This document shows, piece by piece, positions 7,688-16,154 of a stretch of DNA of 64,000 bases. A model generated the notes under the pieces. The model made no database searches, was not told the origin of the DNA, and worked only from the letters and a program-made list of their open reading frames with translations. Where the stretch lies: assembly GCA_018399075.1 (NCBI GenBank), contig CP073763.1:310001-374000 (forward strand). The letters are read 5' to 3'. The position numbers and the translations under genes are program-made. This DNA is from Simkaniaceae bacterium (GTDB taxonomy: Bacteria; Chlamydiota; Chlamydiia; Chlamydiales; Simkaniaceae). Position 1 is the stretch's first letter; every line of letters begins with the position of its first letter.

Positions 7688-8745
7688 TCATTCTTTTTGC
7701 GGGCCATTTTTCTGTGTTTGAAGTATGAGTCTAATACTACCATTATACCCCCTATCGTAATTATTGCTGTTCCAATTAAAGTTGGGGTATTCATTGGTTC
7801 AATATTCATAATCCAACCTGTTGAGATCAAAAAGACTGGCAATATATAACTTAAAGCGCCTAAAAAATATGGTTCAGTATAGTAAAATGACTTCCAGATC
7901 CAATACAATAACACTGAGAAGATGATTCCTACAAATAAGGATGTCCAAACTTGACTTAACTCTGGAAAATCGAAGCCATGAATTAAGCCGAATATTATGG
8001 AAATAATTAATGACGAGATACACCCATAAATCGCTTGATATAAACCTATTCGTTCTGGAGGGTCTTGCTTTACTAGATAAGTTGTAATAACGGTTATGAT
8101 AGCAAGCGTTACTCCTGACCCAAGACCAAACAAACCTCCAAATAGATCGTATAATGATTTAGAGTCGGAAAAATACGCAAATGCTATTCCAATAAAGCCC
8201 ATTGCTATACCCCAAATAGCTAATTTATCGATTTTTACTTTTAAATAGATTAGAATCAATAATATCCAAATGGCATCTGTACTATAAAGAAGTGAATTAT
8301 CAATAGTGTTTGTCCAAATTCTTGAGAGAGAATAAAACCAAAAACTTAAAACTGCACTAATAGATCTCCATGTAATCAATTTTGGCTCTTTTGGAGCTAA
8401 GTGTTTTTTCCCCCCAACTATTAAACACCAAATAAAAAAAACTAAAAGCATTGAAAAATGAACAATGGAGAATTCTAAAAATGATTTAGAGAGAGATTTT
8501 GTTGAAACATGTGCATAGAAATTTGGGTTTAGTTTTTCTACTAAAATTGTGAAAACTGCATATAAAGACCATGCGATTGTTGTATAGATTATCCCAATAT
8601 GTCTTGTTTTTTCTTTGATCTCTGGGACATGGTGATGCTGTTTTGCAATGTTTGCTAATTTTCTTAGATCGCTCACGAACCTATCCTGGATTACTAGTGC
8701 TTTTCCCCTACTCTGCTCTTCTTTAAAACAATAGGGAAAAGGCAA
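7684..8745 (-). CDS. DMT-superfamily (EamA-like) membrane transporter
   Basis: 353 residues. After a hydrophilic N-terminus of about 50 residues there are about ten hydrophobic helices in two halves, the pattern of EamA drug/metabolite transporters; I-L-L-I-L-I-Y-L-K near helix 4 and I-G-T-A-I-I-T-I-G-G-I-M-V-V in the last helix fit. The C-terminus is basic (K-H-R-K-M-A-R-K-K). In intracellular bacteria such carriers often move host metabolites (for example S-adenosylmethionine, amino acids), but substrate cannot be read from sequence. Monocistronic by position; 184 bp of AT-rich DNA separates it from the immunity-like gene upstream. Confidence 0.8.
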   Translation of the reverse strand: MPFPYCFKEEQSRGKALVIQDRFVSDLRKLANIAKQHHHVPEIKEKTRHIGIIYTTIAWSLYAVFTILVEKLNPNFYAHVSTKSLSKSFLEFSIVHFSMLLVFFIWCLIVGGKKHLAPKEPKLITWRSISAVLSFWFYSLSRIWTNTIDNSLLYSTDAIWILLILIYLKVKIDKLAIWGIAMGFIGIAFAYFSDSKSLYDLFGGLFGLGSGVTLAIITVITTYLVKQDPPERIGLYQAIYGCISSLIISIIFGLIHGFDFPELSQVWTSLFVGIIFSVLLYWIWKSFYYTEPYFLGALSYILPVFLISTGWIMNIEPMNTPTLIGTAIITIGGIMVVLDSYFKHRKMARKKND

Positions 8746-8929
8746 GAAAAAAATCTCTTAAAAATAAGAAGTCAAGTAAATCTCTTAATACAGAATAGAT
8801 TTATATTTATCGATTATTTTTTTACTCTTAAATTGCTGTCAGTTCACTTCAAGATAAGAAATATTTTTCCATAGGATTTTTTCGGCTTCAATTCCAATTT
8901 TTCAATATAACACCTTGATAAAAATGAGA

Positions 8930-9211
8930 TTAACTCTCATCAAGAGACCTCTTCCACCTATCATATTCTTTTTGTTGCTTGGGTGTTCTTTGCATTTTAG
9001 AAAGTCGGTTTTTTGCATCTTGCAAAGCTTCTATTGCTTCATCGAATGAAAACTCCCAGTGATCTTTTTTGGGATGTGGGTAGAACTGGATGATAAATTC
9101 ATTAGGTTTTTCTGCAGAGATTTCAACCCAATGACAATGGTCATATATCACTTCAGCAACAAGTTCTTCTCTATCTTGTAGGCTAGCAATTGTAATTCTA
9201 AATTTACTCAT
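8930..9211 (-). CDS. immunity-like small protein paired with the toxin-like gene
   Basis: 93 residues, cytosolic, mixed alpha/beta. The pattern F-R-I-T-I-A-S-L-x-D-R-E-x-L-V-A-E at the N-terminus, W-V-E-I-S, a Y-P-H-P turn, W-E-F-S and a helix E-A-I-E-A-L-Q-D-A-K-x-R-L is one I have seen in small genes next to polymorphic toxins. It begins 7 bp after the stop of the secreted toxin-like gene and on the same strand, the classic toxin-immunity order. Presumed role: to bind and neutralise the toxin C-terminal domain in the cytosol. No experimental support visible. Confidence 0.65.
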   Translation of the reverse strand: MSKFRITIASLQDREELVAEVIYDHCHWVEISAEKPNEFIIQFYPHPKKDHWEFSFDEAIEALQDAKNRLSKMQRTPKQQKEYDRWKRSLDES

Positions 9212-9218
9212 TTTGTTC

Positions 9219-10679
9219 CTAAGGTTCTAAAAAACAAATCATTTCTTTTCCATCACTTGTAAATCTTACTCCACCTGTTCCAGGAACAACAATATCAATT
9301 ACATTCCCAAACCTTGGCTTATAATCTTCTATAATGGTTTTATCAGGGTGGCTTAAAATTTCTTCAAGGATCTTTTGTCCCTGAGCATTGACTTCTGTAA
9401 TAGTTCCTGATGGTTTAGGGTAATTACTATTTGGTCTTCCTCCATGTTTCTGAAGAGCTCTGCCTGCTTTAGTGAGCCCTTCTCTATCATGTTGTTTTCC
9501 TGCTTTAGGTAATTCGTCCAGTGTAAATTCGTATTGGAGATTATTGTGACCTTGTGAAGTCTCAGTATTTGGATGAGGAGGAGTGGGTTTTGAAAGTGCG
9601 CTGGCGGCTGCGGCCGTTCCTGCGAGAGTTTTTGAGGATCTGGCAAGGGTGGCGACTTTTCGGGCTGTTTCGCCTAGGGCTGTTGGGGGAGGAAGAATGC
9701 CAACTGTGATGCCTGGTTGGGCCTCTTTTGCTTCGGGTGTAAATAAATCAGCATAATTCGTACCAAAGTAGTTATCGATATTTTCGTGGTAAGCATCAAG
9801 AGTGGATTGTTCAATAGGAGCGTCAAGAGTATTACTGGGGCTTTCAACAGTTTGATGTGAAAGCATGGAGATTGTATCCCCTACTTTTCTCCAGAAAGTG
9901 TCTTCTTCCTGAGGAGAAAGGTTCAGAGGTTGTTCTGGAATTTGTTCTGATAAGGTTTCTTTAATGATAGGGGTTTGTTCTTTGATAATCTCTTTGAAGG
10001 CTTGATCATTAATAGGTGTTAAGGAAGGTTGCTGCGATTCATCATCTTTTTGTTGGATGCGGACCTCTCCAGGCTTATTAACAGGGGTGCGGTCTGAGCT
10101 TGAAGCTCCAGCTATAGCTGGAATAGCGGCAGGAGCTGCTGCTCCTTGTGTGACAATAATAGCAACTGTTGCAACAACAATAACGGCGCCGATAATGATA
10201 GCTTTTTTATGTTTGTGGCAGAACTTTTTACAGCTTTTCCATCTTTGTTTAAAACTTCTGCAGGGAATAATTTCGTATTGTTTGTGGGTTTTTTCTGGAA
10301 GAATTTGAGAGAGCTGTTTTGAGTTGTAGGAGTAAAAATAATGGAGGTCTTCTGCTTCTGCATAAAGTTCATCGATATCATGCTTTAGTAAAAGAGAGTC
10401 TATTGGATCTATTGTTGATGTGCCACTCCGAGCAAGTTGGACAATGAAGTCTGAGATTGCATTAAGGTCTTCTTCTGAGCAGTAGTTTTCGAGTGTTCCA
10501 TTTTCAAAGCTTTCTATGAGAGCTATGATTTCATCAAAAGTGAAATATTGTTCGTTACATGGATGGATGGAACAGGAATGTTGTTCTTGGATTTGGGAAG
10601 ATTGAAGGGGTGCATTCCAAATGATTGCAGGAAGGGCAAATAGGAAGAAAAGTTTGGCAAGTCTCAAAGTAGCAACCAT
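9219..10679 (-). CDS. secreted polymorphic toxin-like protein
   Basis: 486 residues. Residues 1-27 form a Sec signal peptide. A cysteine-bearing N-terminal region is followed near residue 160 by a very basic patch (K-K-F-C-H-K-H-K-K-A) and a hydrophobic stretch of V/I/A (about 170-190) that could span a membrane. A low-complexity, acidic linker (about 200-370) leads to a compact C-terminal domain from about residue 400: L-T-K-A-G-R-A-L-Q-K-H-G-G-R-P, G-x-x-I-L-E-E-I-L-S-H-P, R-F-G-N-V-I-D-I, G-G-V-R-F, ending F-L-E-P. That C-terminal pattern occurs at the tips of Rhs and CDI toxins and is probably a nuclease, though I cannot name the family. The immunity-like gene follows 7 bp downstream. Confidence 0.7.
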   Translation of the reverse strand: MVATLRLAKLFFLFALPAIIWNAPLQSSQIQEQHSCSIHPCNEQYFTFDEIIALIESFENGTLENYCSEEDLNAISDFIVQLARSGTSTIDPIDSLLLKHDIDELYAEAEDLHYFYSYNSKQLSQILPEKTHKQYEIIPCRSFKQRWKSCKKFCHKHKKAIIIGAVIVVATVAIIVTQGAAAPAAIPAIAGASSSDRTPVNKPGEVRIQQKDDESQQPSLTPINDQAFKEIIKEQTPIIKETLSEQIPEQPLNLSPQEEDTFWRKVGDTISMLSHQTVESPSNTLDAPIEQSTLDAYHENIDNYFGTNYADLFTPEAKEAQPGITVGILPPPTALGETARKVATLARSSKTLAGTAAAASALSKPTPPHPNTETSQGHNNLQYEFTLDELPKAGKQHDREGLTKAGRALQKHGGRPNSNYPKPSGTITEVNAQGQKILEEILSHPDKTIIEDYKPRFGNVIDIVVPGTGGVRFTSDGKEMICFLEP

Positions 10680-10730
10680 GTTTTAAGAAAAACAAAGTTT
10701 TACTTGATGCGAGAAATTCTTGCAATGGTT

Positions 10731-11507
10731 TTAGGTGTAGTCTTTGAACCAGGATTTTTCGGCGTTGAGGTGGGTATTGCCGGTGGAGTCTTTGAGAATT
10801 TTTTGGGCTTCTTTTGTGGTGGACGAGTTAGATTGGGCTATGAAGGGAGGAGTGGGGTTATTGAGTTGATCAAGGATCGCTTTACAAACATCGGGAGTGG
10901 ACTGTAGGTCGAGGGAGAAGTTTTTGAGTGGGGGATAGGGAGAGGTTTCGAAGTGAGTGCCGTGTTTGAATTCGATACCGGTATTGATAGGGCCGGGCTG
11001 GAAGATAGATACAGAGATATTCCAGGGGGAAAGGGTGACGGCCCAATCGAGAGCAGCCGCTTCGAGTGCTGCTTTAGAGGCGGAGTAGACTCCGATATAG
11101 GGACCGCTATCGACAGCGCGAATACTGCTGATGAAGAGGATCTTTCCTGACTTTTGCTTTCTCATATGAGGGAGGATGAGTTGTGTTAGCTGGAGGGGGC
11201 CGAAGAAGTTGACTTGAAATTGGTGCTGGACTTCTTGGGGTGTAAAGCTGTCGACGGGGCCGACATAACAGACTCCTGCATTGTGAATGAGAAGATCGAT
11301 TTTTTGATGGTGGATGATGATGTGATCAACGGCTTGGGTAAGGGTTTCTTCTTTTGTAAGGTCAAGATGGATGGGGAGAGTTCCTTCAGGTGCTTTGGAG
11401 GTATCTCTAACACCGGCGTAGATGGTATAGTGTTTAGAGAGTGCTTCTGCAAGCGCTTTACCGAGTCCTTTTGAGGCTCCTGTAATTAAGGCTACTTTCT
11501 TTGTCAT
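10731..11507 (-). CDS. short-chain dehydrogenase/reductase
   Basis: 258 residues, classical SDR. T-G-A-S-K-G-L-G (residues 10-17) is the dinucleotide loop, N-A-G-V stabilises the core, and Y-S-A-S-K is the catalytic Tyr-x-x-x-Lys with an upstream S-S-I. Length is typical of the family. G-V-R-D-T after strand 2 suggests an NADP preference. The substrate is unknown. Its start overlaps the stop of the AHCY-like gene by 4 bp, so the two are translationally coupled and may act on related compounds. Confidence 0.85.
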   Translation of the reverse strand: MTKKVALITGASKGLGKALAEALSKHYTIYAGVRDTSKAPEGTLPIHLDLTKEETLTQAVDHIIIHHQKIDLLIHNAGVCYVGPVDSFTPQEVQHQFQVNFFGPLQLTQLILPHMRKQKSGKILFISSIRAVDSGPYIGVYSASKAALEAAALDWAVTLSPWNISVSIFQPGPINTGIEFKHGTHFETSPYPPLKNFSLDLQSTPDVCKAILDQLNNPTPPFIAQSNSSTTKEAQKILKDSTGNTHLNAEKSWFKDYT

Positions 11508-12640
11508 GATTTCAACTCTTTTTCTAGGGCGTTTTGGAAAGAGGGATCCAATTCAATAAAGCCAGGTTTTTGGGGATCGGTAAGGTAGGCTTGACAGACG
11601 GCTCCTAGAATGAGAGAGCGGGTGAGTTGGAAGTTATCTGTATCGATGGTTTGATAATCGTCATCAAAGTTAATGGGGAAGCCGCAGTTAAGGAGTGTAA
11701 CACCTTCAATGAGTAGATCGGTATGGCACTGGTGTGTTTGGGGCGCTTTCATACGGAGATGGACGGCATCAAACTCTCGATCTGAAGAGGAGATGCTAGC
11801 TAAGACAACGGGTCTTTTTAGGTAGGAGAGGTCTTGGTAGGTAAGTGAGGTTTCTCCTGTAGCACCGATGATGAGGTCAAAGTCTTTCAGGTGGCTATGA
11901 AGGTCAGTAGTGGGGAGGGTGTTTTTAGTGGGATCGGTATCGTAGGCTGAAATTTCATAGGATGTATGAAGGTTATCATAGACAACTTTACCAAGGGTTC
12001 CGAATCCCATGATGAGAATTTTTTTCGGTTGAGGATCTAGGTGAGAGATTTTATCGCGAAGCTTTTTGAGGGCAAGGTTGATGATGATAGGGCTCTCATG
12101 CTTCATTTTAACGTGGGAGCGGGCGGTATTAATGACTGGAAAGAAAGAGCCTTCTCTCTTAATTCGATTAAATCCTGCAGAGGTTTGTTCGACACCAATA
12201 ATATTGGAAAGTTTGGGGAGTTTGCGGTTAGCGATTCTGCAGAGAAAACCTCCATCATCGAGGATGATGATTTTTTCATATGACTCGAGTGAGGTTGTTT
12301 GAATAATTTCATCAAAGAAGTCTTCGATCTTTTTTTCGAAGTTGGTGTCGTAGGGGCTATGACTGTCGAAGTAGTTAGAAAGGGTAGAAACGTTGACCCC
12401 ATCTTTTTTTAGTTGGTCAAAGACTTGAGGGTCGGTGGAATAACATTTTCCAACGATATGAAGATTGCTTGGTTTTAATCCCATTCTGAAGAGTTTATCG
12501 AACATATTATAGGTTGTAGAATAGAGATGTTGAACGCAAATAATAAGGGTTTTTGTAAAATCAACTTTTTCAAAATAGTCTGCTGTGAAATCAAGAAGGG
12601 GAAGCGTTCTAAGAAGAGGGCTTTTTTCTAAAGTTTTCAT
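11504..12640 (-). CDS. S-adenosylhomocysteine hydrolase-like NAD-binding protein
   Basis: 378 residues, shorter than true AHCY (about 430-470). It shows AHCY features: L-D-D-G-G-F followed by G-V-E-Q-T-S-A-G (the E-x-T-x-G motif), F-P-V-I-N-T-A, then a Rossmann glycine loop G-F-G-T-L-G near residue 215 and I-I-G-A-T-G. The usual substrate-binding N-terminal motifs and the H-C-x-x-x-S-T-Q type motif are not recognisable, and the C-terminal K-x-x-x-Y tail that completes the AHCY cofactor site is absent. It is therefore a divergent paralogue of uncertain reaction rather than a standard SAH hydrolase. Coupled to the downstream SDR by a 4-bp overlap. Confidence 0.7.
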   Translation of the reverse strand: MKTLEKSPLLRTLPLLDFTADYFEKVDFTKTLIICVQHLYSTTYNMFDKLFRMGLKPSNLHIVGKCYSTDPQVFDQLKKDGVNVSTLSNYFDSHSPYDTNFEKKIEDFFDEIIQTTSLESYEKIIILDDGGFLCRIANRKLPKLSNIIGVEQTSAGFNRIKREGSFFPVINTARSHVKMKHESPIIINLALKKLRDKISHLDPQPKKILIMGFGTLGKVVYDNLHTSYEISAYDTDPTKNTLPTTDLHSHLKDFDLIIGATGETSLTYQDLSYLKRPVVLASISSSDREFDAVHLRMKAPQTHQCHTDLLIEGVTLLNCGFPINFDDDYQTIDTDNFQLTRSLILGAVCQAYLTDPQKPGFIELDPSFQNALEKELKS

Positions 12641-12781
12641 GATACCAGATTTTTTTGCTGTATTGAGAAAAGATTCTACGTTTTTCTGGTTTTAAAATAA
12701 ATAATAAATCTGGTTAATCGGTGAAGAGGAAGCAATAAAATTTTATATTTATACTTATTTAAAATAGATAAAATTTTAACT

Positions 12782-14305
12782 TTACTCGTAAGTAAGGAGA
12801 GGGGTTGCAGATGTGTGATGAGGGAGGTGTGTCTGGATGTATTGGTCGAGATTTTCAAGGGAGATTTGTGTATTTATTCTGAGCATCTCCAGGGCTTCTG
12901 GGGGAATAGCTTTCATGTAGAGGGCGAGGTCGATAAAGGGACTAGAGGCAAGAGCAGTAGAGAAATGCCTCATTTTTTGATGAACTTCGATGATTTGCTT
13001 CTCTTCCTCTGTTCCATATTTTTCGATTTTTGTTTCAAGGAGATCGTCTGTAATGGAGAGCATGGCCATGGAGACAAGAAAGGTAGTGGCGCAAGTGAGG
13101 GTGACTTCCATGGTGATTTCTAGCCATTCATGCTCTGAGTAGTAGTCTTTGCTGATTTGCATTGCCGTTCCATATGAGAGCCCTGCTGTGGCAAGATTTA
13201 GAGCTTTAAGGGTGAACGAAAGTTTCGGCGAGAGTTGATCTGCGAGTGTGGGTTTATACCCGCAGGTGAAGATGTCTTTTACGAGGTTAAAGAGCTTGGC
13301 GGCTGTTTGAGGAATAGCTGTAGTGTTGAGGTAAAGAGCTGTTCCAACGTAAAGGGCTGTTACGGCAATGTTTAACCCGGGGACATCTGCCCCAAGATAG
13401 GCAACATAGGCCATGGTGCCGATATTACAACCAGCACAAATATAACCATAGGCTTTGACAACATAGTCTGCGCCTATTGCCCAATTAGAGCGGGTAAGTG
13501 TTTGATCTGTGATCCGTCCTGTGTAGAGAGCATAAAACTGCCTGACACGGTCTTCAGATTCGTGAACCGTTCTTATTCTTTGGTAAGCATCCACAAACCC
13601 TAATTGGGTCTGTCGGTCAGCAAGGGTAAAGAGTTCTTGGTTTTCCCCAATAAAACCAAGCATTTTTCCCCGGATAACATCGAGCTCTTTTTCGTATGGT
13701 GCGCGGCAACTCCTTTCTCCAATTGATCTTAGTCCCATATAGGCAGAGTACGTAGAGACCCATGAGTCGATGAGGACAACCATAGCAGGCATCAAATACC
13801 CTCCAGGGTTAAGAGTTGAGGGTTTGTTGTATTTATAGGCAATAATGGCGAAAGGGATTTGTGTTCCAATGCCTAAAAGAGTTCCGCAGATCAACAAGAT
13901 TTTTTTTGCTGCAGGACCGACACGTGAATGAAGAAGATAATGTTCTTCTGGTGTGAGAGGCTTCATTTGGGAGTCAATAATTTTTAGAAAAGAATAAGCG
14001 ACAAGATAGCCAAAAGAAGTCGTTGCTCCATAGGCAAGAAAGACCCCATAAACTGTATTATCTCCAGCGAACTTTAGGCTAAGAGGAATGAAGGGAATTC
14101 TTCCTACAAAACTTGCAACAACGCTGGTCCCTTGAAGAGCCCTTCTTGCAACAAGATGAGTTGTTGTTTCAACTGCAGTGATTCCTTGGATCAAGGTTCT
14201 ATCCACAAAGATGACAAGTCTGGATGTGTAACGAGTAGGATCAGACACTTGAATTAAGTGTTCTTGTGAATCTCTTCGATGGGAAGGGAGAGCCAAAGTT
14301 TCCAT
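12782..14305 (-). CDS. polytopic membrane protein of unknown function
   Basis: 507 residues, with about 8-10 hydrophobic segments (for example around residues 50-75, 85-105, 130-160, 165-195, 280-330, 370-430) separated by short polar loops and one longer soluble region with R-M/E-D charges around residues 200-275. No family motif recognised. The 140-bp AT-rich gap downstream and the 80-bp gap upstream leave it as a separate unit, although the kinase gene ahead of it on the same strand could be co-transcribed. Probably an inner-membrane or inclusion-membrane protein; the pairing of hydrophobic segments resembles chlamydial hypothetical membrane proteins, but that is weak evidence. Confidence 0.65.
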   Translation of the reverse strand: METLALPSHRRDSQEHLIQVSDPTRYTSRLVIFVDRTLIQGITAVETTTHLVARRALQGTSVVASFVGRIPFIPLSLKFAGDNTVYGVFLAYGATTSFGYLVAYSFLKIIDSQMKPLTPEEHYLLHSRVGPAAKKILLICGTLLGIGTQIPFAIIAYKYNKPSTLNPGGYLMPAMVVLIDSWVSTYSAYMGLRSIGERSCRAPYEKELDVIRGKMLGFIGENQELFTLADRQTQLGFVDAYQRIRTVHESEDRVRQFYALYTGRITDQTLTRSNWAIGADYVVKAYGYICAGCNIGTMAYVAYLGADVPGLNIAVTALYVGTALYLNTTAIPQTAAKLFNLVKDIFTCGYKPTLADQLSPKLSFTLKALNLATAGLSYGTAMQISKDYYSEHEWLEITMEVTLTCATTFLVSMAMLSITDDLLETKIEKYGTEEEKQIIEVHQKMRHFSTALASSPFIDLALYMKAIPPEALEMLRINTQISLENLDQYIQTHLPHHTSATPLLTYE

Positions 14306-14385
14306 TTATTTACCCTCTGGATAATTGTTATGCCAAATAGGATAAACTTTTCTGGGATAAGAATAAATAGAGAATAATTTTTATT

Positions 14386-15186
14386 TTATGTGCGGGGTAT
14401 AAAGAAAGGGTGGGAGAGGATTTCTGTGTCGGTATAGGGCTTATGACCTTGAAGGAGGCCGCGCTTAGGTGAGAAGATGAGGTCGAAGAAGTTGGGGTCG
14501 TTGATTTGGCTAGGGGGGGCCATTTCCATAAGGAGGTAAGAATATTTTTTCCAATCTTTTTTGAGGTCTTTTGTGGTGGCCTCTCGGGTGAGTTGGAAGT
14601 CGATAAGGCGAATGCGATGGGGGAGGTCTTTTACGATGAGGATATTTTCGACATGGATATCTTTATGGACGTAGTTCATGGAGTGTAAAGCAATGATAGC
14701 TTCGGCGATTTGTTTGCTGAAAGCAGCGAGTTCTTCTTGATTGCATTTTCTTTTTTTAAGGAGGTCGTGGAGTGAGTAGCCATCGATAGCTCGGGAGATG
14801 TTTCCAAGGAAAATATGCTTAGAGTGAAGATCAGGGTTATAGCTTTTTAGAATATGGACTTTTTTCCCGTCATAGGTAAGGAGGGCATAAGATCTTCCTA
14901 AGTGTTTATAACGGGGGAATGTAAGTGAGAGGGGTTCTCCAGCGCACTGGGAGGAGAGGGTGTTTTGAGGATTAAATTTAGTGAGTTTTAGGGCAATTTT
15001 TTTTGCGGGGGTATTGATCTGGACAACGGAGCCAAAGGCCCCGCTCCCTAAATGTTTTTCGTATTCAAACAGCCCTTGTTTCTTAAGCTCAAGAAAGAGT
15101 TTGTGAGCGATAGTGGGTTCACAAAGGGTATTTTGAATATGGGTTTCTAAGGGATTGTCTTCTGTTGATGTAATGGGTTCTGTCAT
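14386..15186 (-). CDS. serine/threonine protein kinase
   Basis: 266 residues, a compact Hanks-type kinase without membrane anchor. Glycine loop G-S-G-A-F-G-S-V at 47-54, ATP-binding Lys67, catalytic loop H-K-D-I-H-V-E-N at 174-181 (HRD changed to HKD; Asp176 and Asn181 kept), and metal-binding D-F-Q at 196-198 in place of DFG. The C-lobe is short. The variant HKD/DFQ motifs keep the key acidic residues, so activity is possible. It starts 1 bp after the beta-barrel protein gene, so the two form an operon. In chlamydiae, kinases may act on type III effectors or on cytosolic regulators; the target is unknown. Confidence 0.8.
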   Translation of the reverse strand: MTEPITSTEDNPLETHIQNTLCEPTIAHKLFLELKKQGLFEYEKHLGSGAFGSVVQINTPAKKIALKLTKFNPQNTLSSQCAGEPLSLTFPRYKHLGRSYALLTYDGKKVHILKSYNPDLHSKHIFLGNISRAIDGYSLHDLLKKRKCNQEELAAFSKQIAEAIIALHSMNYVHKDIHVENILIVKDLPHRIRLIDFQLTREATTKDLKKDWKKYSYLLMEMAPPSQINDPNFFDLIFSPKRGLLQGHKPYTDTEILSHPFFIPRT

Positions 15187-15187
15187 A

Positions 15188-16003
15188 TTAAAACGCGAAA
15201 GTTAGCTCTCCTGTAAAGCCTTGGATATTTGATGGGTTTTTCCAGTCGATTTGGTGGTGGATATTCTCCATCCATTTATATTGGATTTCATATCCTCCTT
15301 TCAGGGTGAGCGCAGGGGAAGGGAGGCGGAATTCAACTTTTAGATCTAGTTGAGATTTGGGATGGAAAAATGAGGGGTTATTTGGCGCTAGTTTATGATT
15401 CATCCACTTTTTATTTTGTGAGTAGAGATAGGAAAGTGATAAGTGAGTAGAGATAGTAATATTTGGATGGAGGTTTGCATGGAAATCTAGCCCTGTAAGG
15501 GGGCCTGTTGAATCCGTTTGAGATAAGGTTGCCCAATGATTTTTTAGACTAATCCTTCGTTCGTAATTTTCCCACTGCACTCCAATCATTGGCTTGATTG
15601 AAAAGGTCTTTGATAAGATGAAAGAGCGAACAAGATTCAAATGGGCTGCATTAAAGTTGTAATCATTTTCGATTGTCCGCGTGATTTGCATGACAGGGAT
15701 TCTAAATGTATTTTCAGTCGCACTTTCCCAATGCGTATATTGTACTTCGACCTCGAGTGTATTGAGAAAGGAGGGTGCGACTAGAGTAATTCGATAGCCG
15801 GGGCTAAAATCGCATTTTGCAGGGGCGTAACCAACGTTTTCTCCAAGGAAAAGAAATTCTCCTCTAATTTTTAATGTTTTTTTTTCTTCTCGTGGCGGTT
15901 GATAAAATGCGTCTCCTATTCTCCCTTGTTCAAAGAAGGATTCATTGCAATAAAGAGGAATAATAAAGAATGGCAATAATATTTTAAAAAGTTTTTTCTG
16001 CAA
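15188..16003 (-). CDS. MOMP-like outer-membrane beta-barrel protein
   Basis: 271 residues from a TTG start with a signal peptide (about residues 1-20, ending near Y-C-N). The mature part has amphipathic strands such as G-E-F-L-F-L-G-E-N-V-G-Y, V-E-V-Q-Y-T-H-W and G-G-Y-E-I-Q-Y-K-W and ends L-T-F-A-F, the terminal Phe of a BAM substrate. The order of motifs (tyrosine-rich strands, 'PMIGVQWENYERRI', final G-x-L-T-F-A-F) recalls the Legionella/environmental-chlamydia MOMP family, but it is shorter than the three MOMP-like genes at 41.7-46.2 kb. First gene of a pair with the kinase. Confidence 0.65.
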   Translation of the reverse strand: MQKKLFKILLPFFIIPLYCNESFFEQGRIGDAFYQPPREEKKTLKIRGEFLFLGENVGYAPAKCDFSPGYRITLVAPSFLNTLEVEVQYTHWESATENTFRIPVMQITRTIENDYNFNAAHLNLVRSFILSKTFSIKPMIGVQWENYERRISLKNHWATLSQTDSTGPLTGLDFHANLHPNITISTHLSLSYLYSQNKKWMNHKLAPNNPSFFHPKSQLDLKVEFRLPSPALTLKGGYEIQYKWMENIHHQIDWKNPSNIQGFTGELTFAF

Positions 16004-16154
16004 TTTTCTTCATTAGTTTAAATAAGCGTTGGAATATTTTATTAATTAATCAGAAGAACGTCAACAAAAGAAATTCAATAAATCAGTTGACTTAATCAAA
16101 ACTAGGTAAATATTATTTCGCAGCACCATTACATCAAAGTTAAGGAGTCTTACT

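Noticed and set aside
10057-10381. Frames on both strands within the toxin-like gene
   Set aside because: These fall in the low-complexity linker and hydrophobic segment of the gene at 9219-10679 and have no ribosome sites or family patterns.
12041-12402. Overlapping frames within the AHCY-like gene
   Set aside because: Shadows of a well-supported gene; no start signal and atypical amino-acid composition.
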